64,000 bases of DNA from contig CM043965.1 of the NCBI GenBank assembly GCA_014529385.2, positions 60,597,433 to 60,661,432 on the forward strand, written 5' to 3'. Position 1 is the stretch's first letter. Each line of letters opens with the position of its first letter. Below, piece by piece: positions 1-10,720 of this stretch. The position numbers and the translations under genes are program-made. The DNA comes from Adiantum capillus-veneris (Eukaryota; Streptophyta; Polypodiopsida; Polypodiales; Pteridaceae). A model generated the notes under the pieces. That model searched no databases. It was not told the origin of the DNA and saw nothing but the letters and a program-made list of their open reading frames with translations.

Positions 1-280
1 AAGTAGAGATGTGGAAAGTTAAAGTGACATTTATTCCTCCCCTTTTTTGATGCGAGAAAGTAAATAAACAATATTGTTTTTGTGGCCTGGCACATTCATA
101 GGAGATGTCGAAGTGACTAAGCTTATATGACCATCGGAAAATACACATATTTCCTACCTTGCCAGCATTCTTTTCCTCCAAGAATTTACCGAAATGCTTG
201 AGGTCACTTCGAAGTATGAAAGGTACTCCCATTAAAAACAAGCGAAAGGCAAACACAGAGTTGACTCCTGCCAATAGCTC
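1..280 (-). pseudogene. EPRV-1, RNase H C-terminal fragment (endogenous caulimovirid)
   Basis: This is the 3' end of the polymerase frame of an endogenous plant pararetrovirus, on the minus strand. It matches the RNase H tail of the second copy in this window (about 23450-23714) almost base for base, including the stop codon at 31-33 and short 3' noncoding sequence beyond it. In Caulimoviridae this region is the C-terminal RNase H of the reverse-transcriptase polyprotein. The frame is cut at 275 by chromovirus C1 and resumes at 6706, so this is one disrupted gene, not an independent one. The window edge truncates the viral sequence. Family assignment is confident; genus cannot be given from sequence alone. 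Confidence 0.85.
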
Positions 281-807
281 TCTAACAGACTTCGACACTC
301 CAAGTCAAGAATCAACCACGACAGCACCAAATAACCACTTCAAAACAATTCACAGATCAATTTAGATTTGCACTGGCCCGACGGAGTTCCGTGCCTAGAG
401 ATATTGGCCCCAAAGACTGGCGCCCCTTTCGGTATTTCTTTTTGTATTAATCAATCATCAAAGTACAAGAGAGCGGTTAGGGTTTCACTCTCATACTCTG
501 CGTCCAGATGCTCTCAAAAGTGAGACCCTCACCACTTATTTAAAGGTTACAAGGGATGCCCAAAAGCAGAGCCCCAAAAGCTTTTAAAATCAAAAGCAGT
601 AGTCCTCTCTCTCTCTTTAGAGAGTCTTTTCTTTTTTTATATAAAAAAAAGCAAAATTCGCGTCGCTCATCATTTCAAAAAAAAAATTCAAGCCTCTGCG
701 ATTTCCGGAAATTAGGGTTTTTGGCAAAAATTAGGGTTTGCAAGAATTTTAGGGTTTCTGGCAGAAATTAGGGTTTCTGTTGTCCGCCACGTCATCACCT
801 TGTGACA
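281..807 (-). repeat. C1 3' LTR
   Basis: Left LTR of C1 (its 3' LTR in coding orientation). It aligns along its whole length with 6170-6705, with substitutions and short indels. The LTR ends are TG...CA in the right copy; here the outer end has drifted to TCTAAC. It contains the shared post-AATAAA module (minus strand, about 405-441) that recurs in other LTR families of the window, and several copies of the short string TTAGGGTTT near the inner end. Confidence 0.93.
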
Positions 808-820
808 TACCCCCCTCTTG
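808..820 (-). other. C1 polypurine tract
   Basis: Directly inside the 3' LTR. Read on the minus strand it is CAAGAGGGGGGTA, the plus-strand primer for reverse transcription. The same purine string precedes the 3' LTRs of C2 (16542) and CA (36141), supporting family membership. Confidence 0.85.
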
Positions 821-1382
821 AAAGCATTGTAATCGACCGCGATTACGCCTGCAAAACCGACAAAAGCCATAAACCATCTTAGCAGACACTGACTGTTAGT
901 ACCTACGTACTAGGAACACACATCTAGCACATGTACAAAATCGACAATCACATCACCAGACATCACATGACATTCAACATTCATTCGGATCTTAGACCAT
1001 GATTTATCGGCAATGTAGCTAGCAATCACATCTAGGTCCAATCGGGACCTCATCGATGTCCGATTGACTAACCCCTATTGCAACCATGTCTATTCGAGAT
1101 CAATCAGACCAAAATGTTGCAGTCATTTCGTCTATCAGTTCCTGCACTCACAAGAAGTCAAGAACAAATCAGTATCATTATCAGGAATTCCATTTCATAA
1201 AGTCATCCAGTAGAATACTGTCAGCTCTCAGTATCCCTGAAGCTCAAAGAGACATGAGTGACTTTAGTATCAAAATCGAGGCATCTGTTGACAAAGGAGT
1301 CGAGTAACTCCCCTCTTGTGCATCCCACTGCACCAGATCTCCGGCCAAGCTGAATTCTGGGTTCCGTTTGGAGTAGACTATG
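821..1382 (-). other. C1 3' noncoding region
   Basis: About 560 bases between the stop of the chromodomain frame and the polypurine tract. No extended coding frame with homology is visible. Parts align with 25212-26015, the equivalent region of another chromovirus fragment, so it is element sequence rather than host DNA. Confidence 0.7.
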
Positions 1383-2800
1383 CTAAACCAAAGCATCGAG
1401 GTAAAGTTTCACAATCCGAGGAGTATCTTCTAGGTCCTCCTCCTCCATCCACTTCGCATCAAATGCAGGAAAGTTCTTGAACTTAACCAAGAACCGCCTT
1501 CGGACTTTACCTTTCTTCGTATCGTTATAAATCTGTTCAGGAACAAGGATCTCCTCGTTCTCTTCCACTGCGGGTTGCTCATCAGGCTCCCCATCATCAT
1601 GCACATCACCCTTAACATGGTTCAAGAGACTCACATGCAATGCATTATGAATCCTCCAAGTATCTGGCAGTTTCAATCGGAAGGAGACATCATTTATCTT
1701 GTCAGTGATCTGGAAAGGTCCGTAGTATCACATACTAAGCTTTGGAAAAAGCCTCTCCTTTCCCTTTTTCTTTCGTAGGCGTGCCTTCTCAAAAGTAAGA
1801 GCACCCAATCATCCTCCTTCAGTTTCAAGTCGCGACGATGGCGATCTGCTGCCTTTTTCTGTCGTTCTTGAGACTCCCGCAAAGTCTCGCGAACCTTGGC
1901 AAAAGCCGTATCCAAATCTCGGAATATTCATCCGCTTCAAATATCTAATCTTCATGCTCAGGAAGGATGGAACCTTCGCAGCACTTTCAACAATCTCACA
2001 TGGCGTCTTCCCCGTCGAAGAGTGTATCGTGTTATTGTAGGCAAATTCCACCAAAGGTAAGTTCTTTTTCCATTGAGTCTTCTGATCCGAGATACAAGAC
2101 TTCAATAAATCTAAAATCACTGAATTGGCAATCTCAAATTTCCCGTCAGTCTGCAAGTGGAACGATGACGAGAACTGCAACCGCGTGCCAATGTTCTCCC
2201 AAATTGCCTTCCAAAACAAACTCATAAATCTGGGGTCTCTGTCGGAGACAATCGTCTCAGACGTGCCATGTAATCGGAAAATCATCGTGATCATTATGTT
2301 TTCTTGGGAGATCAAAAATGAAATCCATTGCAATACTTTCCCAGGGGTGGGTGGGTATGGGTAAAGGCTGTAACAATCCCTGTGCCTTATGTCTGTCAAA
2401 CTTGACTTCTAGCATACCAAGCAACTGCGCACAAACTCTTCCATATCCTTCTTGAGTCACGGCCAAAAGAAGTATCTCTCTACCCCTTTCATGGTGGTAG
2501 CAATGCCGCGGTGACCCGTAAAAGGTGAACAGTGGCATTCAGTCATAACCTTATCCCTCAACGGCTGTGTAACGCACAACATAGTCTTTTTCATCAAGTA
2601 GCCTTCCCGAAGGGAGTATCCAACTATTGTCTCCCCATCCCGTATCCGTGTGAAAATATCTGCAAAATCTGTATCTGTGGCATACTGATTGACCATATCC
2701 TCGAAGCTCCTATGATGTATCGCGGAAATAGCCAGAACCAACGGTTTCCGAGACAAAGCATCTGCCACCACATTCTTCTGTCCCTGCACATGGACAATCT
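1383..2800 (-). pseudogene. C1 integrase and chromodomain (broken)
   Basis: Pieces read, in order on the minus strand: RNase H/integrase linker and HHCC zinc region (about 2460-2790), the first part of the catalytic core (about 2257-2450), the rest of the core with the SDRDP block and the YNNT...SSTGK block (about 1850-2270), a basic C-terminal region (1694-1915), and a chromodomain-like end with KFKNFP and KWMEEEDLED (1383-1560). Compared with the intact copy CA, roughly 45 residues of the core between the first catalytic Asp block and the SDRDP block are missing, and the frame shifts several times. A chromodomain after integrase is the hallmark of chromoviruses, where it guides insertion to marked chromatin. 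Non-functional. Confidence 0.88.
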
Positions 2801-2810
2801 GGAAGTGGAA

Positions 2811-4031
2811 CTATGACAAGATGTTGGCCCACCGCATCTGCTTTTTTGAAAGCTGCTTCTGTGACAAGAAGTAGCGCAAACTCTGATGGTCTGTAAAGAC
2901 AGTAAAATCCGCTCCGAGTAGGTAATGCCGCCACTGAGTAAGAGCATGGATAACCGCCAAAAGCTCTTTCTCATAGATTTGTGCTGTCATCTCCGGCCTA
3001 GAGAACAAACGGCTCTCGTAAGCTATTACATGGCCTTCTTGCATCAAGACCGCACCCAGACTACGACCACAAGCATCACAAAATACTTCAAATGACTTCT
3101 GCAAGTCCGGCAAAGTCAAATCTGGTCCTGTAGTCAATTTCTCTTTCAATGTCCGAAAGGCAGTCACCTCTGTGGGTCCCCACGAAAAAGGTACTCCTTT
3201 CTGTGTCAAGGTATGCAAAGGGGAAGCAACCTCTGCAAACTTTCGTATGAACCGCCTGTGGTACGAACACAGTCCCAAGAAGCTTCTAACTTCATGGACA
3301 TTCCTAAAATCGGGCCAATCACGGATAGTCTCTATCTTGGCCGGGTCCATTTGCACTTCTGCTGCTAACACAATGTGTCCCAAAAAGTGTATCTCTGGTA
3401 GGAAAAAATTCACTTTTCTTTGCATTAATCACTAACGTGTGATCTCGTAATGCCTGAAAGACTTGAAGCGGATGATTTCTGTGTTCTGCCTCATTCTTGG
3501 AGAAAACAATGATGTCGTCAAAGAAAGTGCCAACAAATAGCCTGTACTCTCGAAAAATCCTATCCATCATCCGGTTAAATGTCGCAGGAGCATTGGTTAA
3601 GCCAAAAGGCATCACCAAAAACTCAAATAACCCAAAAGTCGTCCGAAAAGCTGTCTTGTAGACATCTCCTGGCGCTATCCTGATCTGATGATATCCACTC
3701 TTCAAGTCAATCCTGCTAAAGCACGAGGATCCCTGTAACCTGTCGAGTATATCATCGATCCTAGGAATCGGAAATCTGTTCTTGATGGTGATTTGTTGAG
3801 AGTTCTATAATCGATGCACATTCTCCAAGATCCGTCTTTCTTCAAAACCAACAACACTGGAGAGCAATATGGTGAAGTACTAGGCTGGACAAGAGCCTTT
3901 TCCAAGAGGTCTCTCACTGGGTTCATAATCTTTTCATTCTGTACTCGGCTCACACGGTAAGGTGGTCGATTCGGTGGCGTGCTTCCAGGTATCAGAACAA
4001 TGGTCTGATCTTCAGGCCCTCTGAAAAGCAA
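2811..4031 (-). pseudogene. C1 reverse transcriptase and RNase H (broken)
   Basis: The RT N-terminal part (3702-4031) shows the SPYCSPVLLVLKKDGSWRMC block; a frame change near 3705-3800 separates it from the palm (3319-3705), which carries [19 protein letters not shown] and the catalytic FFDD. A further shift near 3420 leads to the connection and RNase H (2811-3425) with DACG, YEKELLAVIHAL and TDHQSLRYF. The fragments together cover the usual RT-RNase H span of Ty3/gypsy. It would synthesise cDNA from element RNA in virus-like particles; the frameshifts exclude a working product. Confidence 0.9.
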
Positions 4032-4139
4032 TCGGCATGAGTGTGGAGAAAAATCTTGGCGTTCTTTTCATCAGGTCAAAACATATTCAACCTTTATCCA
4101 TCGTTCAGTTCTCTCCCAAAAGAATGAGTAAGAAACTAA

Positions 4140-4480
4140 AGTTCATCAAGTATAATCTCTAAGCCCTTCATTTATCAAAGTCGCTTTATCGGCCCGGTAG
4201 TCAACCACGACGTAGTTCGTGTGGTACCAAGGGATCCCGAGTAGAACGTCACTCGCGTGCCCTGAACACCCCTGTCATTGCAAACAAAGTTTGCCAATGC
4301 TCGGTGTAATGGCAACATCCCATCCGGGTGCCAGTCAAACTACCTCTGCCTGTGGCGTCAGTCTGTCGGGCGTAATTCCAAATCGAGCCGCCAATTCCAA
4401 GTGAAAAGAAGTTTGCCTTGGCTACTTCAAAAGAGCTTCCTGACCCTTCACTTTGCCCCAAAAAGCGGCAAAGTTTGTAC
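4140..4480 (-). pseudogene. C1 aspartic protease remnant
   Basis: Minus-strand segments match the protease of CA: a region around AKANFFS near the expected active-site loop, and DVLLGIPW further on (about 4195-4260). The Asp-containing active-site triad seen in CA as DPGA is not recognisable here, and stops and frame changes divide the domain. It lies between the CCHC knuckle and RT, the normal protease position. Confidence 0.7.
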
Positions 4481-4536
4481 TTCCATTCATTTGATTCGGT
4501 GCAAGTCCCACGCCATGTGGTACCAGTTCTGCTTTT

Positions 4537-6150
4537 CTAGCTGCATTTTCTGTCACATTCCTGAGCTGCTCTCGAACTCTCAGGCCTGTTGTCGTCTTTA
4601 TCATTCTGTTCTTTCTGTGCCTTTTTAGGACACTTCGCGGAGATATGTCCATGTTCCCCGCATCCAAAGCACTTCCCCTCTCTGATGAAGCAAGCTCTCT
4701 CCTCAGAAGTAAGCTTGGGTCGTGCATCCTTTTTCTCTGGGTTGCTCTTTCTCTTTCTACTTTCATTCCCAGAAGTCTGTTCGGCTCGTTGTGTCATGGC
4801 CTCATCTGTGGGGTAGCTCAGACTGCCAGAGTGAATGGCAAAGCCCCGCTTCGCATGACTCATCAACTCCTGAATAGAAGCTGACTTCTGTTCCAAGCAG
4901 TGATCTCGGATCTCTGTAGGTAGACCCAAGGTAAACCGCTCAATCTGTTCTCTGAACGAGATCTTCTTGAATGAAGAGGCGGATAGAAAAGAGCTCCAGA
5001 ATCTTTCACAATAAGCATTGATTGTGTCTTTCTTGGTCATCCGGAGATGGTTCCAAGCAGCTCGTAAATCTCGCTCAAACTCTTGAGTCAACCAAGAAGA
5101 AATAAAAAGCTTCTTAAATTTCAGCCATTTAACTGGCGCAGTCTTGTTTAAAAGAAGCGTGGACCACCAAGTACGAGCATTCCTTTTAAGGTAAGAGGTA
5201 GCTCTCCGAATCTTGGAGTGCTTTGAATAGTGTCCTCCCGCGAAACGATGTCAAACTGCTGTATAAAAGACAAATCCTTCGAAGCCTCTGAGTATGCTGA
5301 AAAAGTATCAAACTTGATCGAGTGGCCACCTTCCTTAAACTCTCTGACTTTCTTGCTTTTATCTTCGAGAAAGTCATACTGGTTGGCTTTAGAAAAATTC
5401 TTCTTGTTCGCATAAAAGTTTCCGTTGTCAGAGTCTGAACTGTCCGTAGACAAGTCCTCTGTAGAAGTGTCACTCACTGGGCGAGACTTAGACTTCCTTG
5501 CCTTTTTCTTGCCCTTTCCGAAGCGTTGTTTCTGGCTTCGCTTTTTGCTTTTCCTGTCTTCTTCGCTCGAGTCTGAAGAGCTAGAACTGTCAGAAGAAGA
5601 AGAAGAACTGGGTAGGCCTTCAAACTTGACGCGCTTCTTCAGTTTCTTTGCCTTGTCAAATGTCGACCGACGACCCAAATATCCCGGGAAGTCAGTACCT
5701 TTCTTCTGCTTTTTTTGCCGCGCTTTTTGTCTTTCTTTTGCACGTCGAAAAGCTGAGCAATCCGTGCATCAACCACGTTCTCCAGTTCCTTCTCCGTATA
5801 TTTCTTGGAGGCAGAAGGTTTCTTGAGAGAGGGTTTCGGGAGTGGTGTTGTGGTTCTTTGCCACTCCATCTGTACCTCTTCCAAAGAGGTCTGGTTCATA
5901 TATTTTGCCATCTTCCGGTCCTTGGCAAAATTGAGCATCATCTTTGTTGCATCGCCAATCAATTGACGACGCTCCATCTCTCTTTGCTCCGCCTGAGTAG
6001 GCCGAGGCGGGCCATACTCTCTGTCTGAATCTTCGTTGTGATCCCAGTCCGCATCTCCAGATGCAGAGGGAGTCGACTGATCGTTGCCTGAAGCTATAGG
6101 TGCCGCGGAAAAAAAAAATCGGGGATCGGATTTCCCGTAGAAGAGAAATC
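4537..6150 (-). pseudogene. C1 gag (frameshifted)
   Basis: Three segments form gag. 5680-6150 encodes an acidic/Gln-rich N-terminus followed by a Lys/Arg-rich stretch; 5148-5678 begins with a Ser/Asp/Lys low-complexity block and then a sequence matching the KFSTFSGFEDK-type capsid start of CA; 4537-5091 carries the rest of the retrotransposon gag domain (W-N-L-R...YCERFW...GLPTEIRDHC) and one zinc knuckle, CFGCGEHGHISAKC. A one-base shift around 5680-5710 separates the first two. The frame is open back through the primer site into the LTR without a clear initiator, so the true start is not decided. Gag forms the particle that packages element RNA. Confidence 0.82.
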
Positions 6151-6156
6151 GGTCGT

Positions 6157-6168
6157 GCTCTGATACCA
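6157..6168 (-). other. C1 primer binding site (initiator-Met tRNA)
   Basis: The minus-strand sequence TGGTATCAGAGC, complementary to the 3' end of plant initiator-Met tRNA, sits one base inside the 5' LTR. It fixes the element orientation. Confidence 0.93.
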
Positions 6169-6169
6169 C

Positions 6170-6705
6170 TGTCACAGACTTGGACACTCCAAGTCAAGAA
6201 TCAACCGCGACAGCACCAAATAACCACTTCAAAACAATTCACAGATCACAATAGATTTGCACTGGCCCGGCGGAGTTCCGTGCCTAGAGATATTGGCCCC
6301 AAAGACTGGCGCCCCTTTCGGTATTTCTTTTGTATTAATCAATCATCAAAGTACAAGAGAGCGGTTAGGGTTTCCCTCTCAGACTTTGCGTCCAGATGCT
6401 CTCAGAAGTGAGACCCTTACCACTTATTTAAAGGTTACAAGGGATGCCCACAAGCAGAGCCCCAAAAGCTTTTAAAATCAAAAGCAATAGTCCTCTCTCT
6501 CTCTTTACAAAGTCTTTTCTTTTTTTTTATTAAAAAAAGAAAAATTCGTGTCGCTCATCATTTCAAAAATAAATAAAAATAAAAATCAAGCCTCTGCGAT
6601 TTCCGAAAATTAGGGTTTTTGGCAGAAATTAGGAATTGCAAGAATTTTAGGGTTTCTGGCAGAAATTAGGGTTTCTGTTGTCCGCCACGTCATCACTTTG
6701 TGACA
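6170..6705 (-). repeat. C1 5' LTR
   Basis: Right LTR (5' in coding orientation), pairing with 281-807. It begins TGTCACAG on the plus strand and ends TGACA, followed by the target duplication AGCTC. Carries the shared post-AATAAA module at about 6294-6330 (minus strand). Confidence 0.93.
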
Positions 6706-7977
6706 AGCTCTCTCTGGATAGAATGGTATTTTACTTCGAGGTCTTTAGAGAGTCCGAATGCCCATCGGCAGATGACACGACCGCTTTCAGTATCTTTGCA
6801 CAGTATTCCTCCACAGGCTTCCACAGAGGCATAGGAGTACACTACCAATGGTTTATCACATGGAATTTGCAAGGGTGGCAAGTGACAGCAAACCTGCTTT
6901 ATCTGTTGAACTGTTTTTGTCATTTGGTCCATCCAGAAGAAATGTGTATTGCGCTCCAGTTCCTTGAATATTAGCATGTCTTTGGCAAGATGAGGGTATA
7001 GAGGAGCGATCCATTGTAGACATCCAACAAAAGACTGCAGCTGCTTCTTTTCAGAGAAAACATCAAGGAAGTTTTGAAGCTTGTTGAGAACATGGGACTG
7101 CATTCTAATACATCCTGAGAAAGCTCAACTCCTACAAATGCCATCTGAAACTGGCAAAGCTCAATTTTCTTCAAACTCAGTACTAGACCAGTTTTTTGCA
7201 ATTTTTTAATAAACATGTGCAGATGCCTAATATGGCTACTGATACCCTTAGAATAGACTAAGATATCATCTATATATAATAGCAAAAATTCCCTGCAATC
7301 TACGTAGATTAATTCAATCCTTTCCTGGCATAGGGAAGGAGCCGGTTTGAGACCCATTGGTAAGACATTCCACAAAAACATACCCTAGGGCACTACAAAG
7401 CTTGTCTTATGCCTGTCAGCTAGCTTTATCTTGAATTGCCAGAAACCGCTCTTCAAATCAAATTTAGAAAAAATCTTACAACTTTTTATCCTTCTGAGAA
7501 GATCATCTTTAAGCGGTAGGGGAACTCTGCGAGGTTCCAGCCAATCATTGATAGGCTTATAATTTATGACAAGTCTCTTCTTCCCCCTCTTTTGCTCAGA
7601 GTGATTATTAACATAGAACGCTTGGCAAACAAATGCATTATTAGATGGAGAAATCAGTCCATCCCTAAGTAACTGACTAATCTCCTCATTGCATAATTTG
7701 GTGTCTTCCAATGACATTCAGGGATGTGTTGCCTTTAATCCAGCAATTGGTGGGTTTCCTCGAAGTGAAACCTAACACTCTTCTCTGTCCCAAAACGCTA
7801 GAGGGTTGTCATTGGTTTGCTGTGTCAACAATACTCTGATTTCGTCCAATTCTTTAGAGTATTTACCCTTTTCTGTTTGAAACCGTTTATTGAATCGTTC
7901 TTCTTTTTGAGGATCAGGGAGAGTAGAATCATCCCCCCGAGGAGAAGAGTGCCTCTAGACTTCATGCTTACCTGGTA
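6706..7977 (-). pseudogene. EPRV-1 reverse transcriptase-RNase H (endogenous caulimovirid)
   Basis: Minus-strand continuation of the pararetrovirus polymerase. The RT N-terminal part (7385-7717) has the KPINDW and KFDLKSGFW blocks typical of Caulimoviridae; the palm (6971-7381) carries YIDD; the RNase H start (6706-7000) follows. Breaks: an in-frame TAG at about 7387-7389 that the second copy also has, a frameshift near 7100, a probable first RNase H catalytic Asp changed to Tyr (SYAS where EPRV-2 has SDAS), and stops upstream of 7717. Sequence homologous to the protease-RT junction runs to 7977, where it abuts the N1a LTR. A fossil; no functional product is possible. Confidence 0.9.
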
Positions 7978-8777
7978 TCCAAAAACGCTATGGACTGAAA
8001 TCTGCGACTAACCCAAAAACGCTGATTTGTGGGCTGTTTTCGGTGGTTCCTTGACGCTGAAAATCTGCAGTTTAATGGCTGAAAATTGAGGTCTTTCTAG
8101 GGCTGAATCTGCTACCTTTAGGGGTTGAATCTGCTACTGTTCTAGGGTCATACTTGCAGGTTCTCCATGCTGGAAAACGCTGCTGATGCAGATCAAAAAT
8201 GCTAGCTTGCTGGTTTCAAAAGCGCTAGATGGCTTGCTGAATCTTCTGGAAATGAAGGCTGATGCAAAAACGCCAATGCTGATGCAAAACGCTAGGATGG
8301 CTTGGGTCTTCTGCTAGCGATCCTGGTTGGAAACGCTAGGCAATGGGGGTCTGCTGCTTGGAGTACCGCCAAGGGTCCTGTGAGAAGTTGCCTGCTGAGC
8401 TTGGCTCCTGTTGCCTCTTCTGCCATTTAGTGCTAACTTTGGTTTGCTTATATATTTTCTTACCCAAATTGCCCTACCTACTTTTGTTGGAAAGTCACTT
8501 AAATTAATAATTGAAAAATGTCAAAAATAGGGAAAATAGGCTAAAATCACTCGAAAATTCCCCTGCCTGATTCGGATGGATTCTGATGGGAATGCTTATA
8601 TTCATGCTGTGTGCAACCAAAGGATATGCATCTATGCTAAGTGACTGGGCATGCACGCTCTACGAATAGACTCACAAAAGTGCCAAATCACTTCTAATCT
8701 AGACTGACTCGACAGACTGAACCCTGTTATGCTGTAGCTTGTCCACGGACACATGGGGTTGGATGTGTCACGTGACA
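7978..8777 (-). repeat. N1a 3' LTR (truncated)
   Basis: Aligns with 11108-11858 of the other LTR, with about 50 bp of extra sequence. Its outer end ends in the 12-bp palindrome TGTCACGTGACA (8766-8777). It carries many AAACGC cores (about 7980-8342). Confidence 0.9.
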
Positions 8778-10480
8778 TCCCCTCCTTTTCAAAGTGAGGT
8801 ACTGGTACCGAACTATATGGCGTCGAGGGAGATCGCCAATAGCATCCGGAATCCTGGAAGGGACTCTTCGCCGGCCCACTGATGTGTGGGTCGTGCGGTA
8901 CTTGAACTTCATAAAGGTTTGCAACGCTTGCTTCTTTGGGCCGCGCCGAAAGCGACACAAAGTCTTTTGAGGCTCCTTCGATGCTTCAACTTCGTCGAGT
9001 GTCATGCTTCCTTCTTCTTCAAGAATCTCCATGGCTGAAAATTCCTAAAACCATTTCAACACAAAACCATGAACATACCTATTCCATGTAAAGTGAGTGG
9101 AAAAAATCTCATCTTCTCTAAAGACTGTGCATGCAATGTAGATGAACCAATAGACGGAGTGCCAAACCGTTCACCACACACACGCAAACAATGAAATCGA
9201 AGCTTTCTCTTCTGATCTAGAGCAATCAACTGTGGCAATTCACAACGGAAATGCCCATGCTTGGTGCTCATACTTTCATGTGCTCATTCGGAAACTGTGT
9301 CATGCCAAGGAAGAGACATGGAATGTGACTTCCTTGAATGCATACTTTTCAGCTTTTCAAGAAAAATCCGCATACATTTGTGCTCATTCGTGAGTGAAAC
9401 GTACTCAACGTACAATATGTCATGCCTAGGAAAAGGGATCACATAAAGAAGCTGACTAAAATACAGGAAACGATCACGAATGAAACACTCGAACAATGCG
9501 TGCATATCAATCATGCGCACACATAATACTTCCTGTGGGGGTTCTTTGGACCTAGGCTCGAGAGCCAAGATCGGTTCTTCCTGAATGATCGAATCGTCTT
9601 GTGGGGGTTCTTTGGACCTTGACTCGAAAGCCAAGATCGGTTCTTCGTGATTGATCGAATCTACAACGAGGTTAGCTTCGCTAGAAAAAGCATCCACTAA
9701 CACATCATCTTCATGCAAATCATCATGCTTGTGAGAAATCACATCTTCATCATGCAAATCATCATGCTCGTGAGAAATCACATCTTGATCATGCAAATCA
9801 TCATGCTTGTTATAATCATGCAAATCCTGTGTGCCATGCTTTGGAGAAGAAGAGACTGAGAGAGTCTCCTTTTCCCGAATCTCTTGCATTTGTGCATGAG
9901 CTTGAGAAACGAGTCGCAAGAACTCTTTCCTGTATTGGTCGCTCTTTCCTTTAACGGCGGCTGCAATTCTTTCTTGGTGTCTGCGCTCCATTTCTGCTTT
10001 TCTTTATGCTCTTCTTTCTGCGTGTCTGCGTTCCATTTCTGCCATTCTTTCTGCATTTCTTGCTTCACGTTCTAACTTCCTTTCCATAAACATCTTGTCG
10101 AAAGCCTCCATAGGAGTTAGTGCAATCCTTGACGTAGATGGGGAAGGGTCAGAAAAACCTCCTGGTGGGGAAAATTCTTCTTCGCCTCTCTCATGCTCAT
10201 CATCTCCAAGCGAGGTATCCATTCCGCTTCTAGTGATGACCACTCTGAAGTCGTGGGTTCTTGTCGGTTCTTGCAGTCTTGGGTTCTTAAGTTCACGAGG
10301 AACTTGGGTTCTTAGGGGTCTTGTTCTTGAGGTTCTTGAGGGTCTTGAGGTTCTTGAGGTTTTCTTTCGCTTGCAATCTGTGTTTGAGAAGGATCTTCTC
10401 TTTACCCGAGTTCTACTCTTTTCCGCGGACGCACCCCTTGGCGGCCTTGCGCTCACACCAAGATTGTTTTTTCCCACCTC
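8727..10480 (-). pseudogene. N1a long reading frame (novel, broken)
   Basis: Segments 10004-10477, 9284-9991, 9056-9271 and 8727-9032 read on the minus strand correspond in order to the N1b frame at 42964-44760. The N-terminus is Arg/Lys-rich; then SFSNTDCK, a PPGGFSDP-type acidic/Pro patch, a Glu/Arg-rich coiled coil (about 9900-10110), His-Asp repeats (about 9700-9860), duplicated EEPILA...SRSKEPPQ motifs, and a C-terminal part with GPKKQALQTF and MKFKYR that resembles a chromodomain. The frame ends inside the LTR. Frameshifts differ from those of N1b, so the ancestor had one long frame. No known family recognised apart from the possible chromodomain; it may act like gag, but this is inference. 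Confidence 0.65.
8778..8790 (-). other. N1a polypurine tract
   Basis: The minus-strand purine run (AAAAGGAGGGGA) lies directly inside the 3' LTR. Identical to the N1b tract at 44698-44709. Confidence 0.85.
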
Positions 10481-10707
10481 ACGTCGATTGGCCGGCCACT
10501 AAGTGCACGGTCCGCTCTCAATGAGTGAAAAGAGACACAAGGGGAGGCTGGGCAAGCCCTTCTTTCTTGGGATTCCTGTCACTCTCCAAAAACACGATTA
10601 GGAATCGACACGCCCAAGCGAACTTGGGTTCGTGCGATCTCAACAAGCAAAAAAAATTCTAGTGATTCTTGTGGTTCTTTCCTTGAGTGATACAGAACAC
10701 TGCCAAA

Positions 10708-10719
10708 GCTCTGATACCA
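10708..10719 (-). other. N1a primer binding site (initiator-Met tRNA)
   Basis: Minus-strand TGGTATCAGAGC, one base inside the 5' LTR at 10721. Confidence 0.92.
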
Positions 10720-10720
10720 A

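Larger units (their letters stand above)
281..6705 (-). mobile_element. Chromovirus C1, full-length decayed Ty3/gypsy element
   Basis: Complete but defective Ty3/gypsy LTR retrotransposon, coding on the minus strand, order gag-protease-RT-RNase H-integrase-chromodomain. LTRs lie at 281-807 and 6170-6705, with a purine tract inside the left LTR and a 12-base initiator-Met tRNA primer site inside the right one. A perfect 5-bp target duplication AGCTC (276-280 and 6706-6710) flanks it. Removing the element rejoins the RNase H frame of EPRV-1, so it inserted after the viral sequence was in the genome. The coding region has several frameshifts, stops and an integrase deletion; it cannot be autonomous now. 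Confidence 0.95.

Noticed and set aside
6157-6168. tRNA gene fragment
   Set aside because: This and the equal strings at 10708, 28024, 39900, 42724 and 61315 are retroelement primer sites next to LTRs; no tRNA cloverleaf surrounds them.
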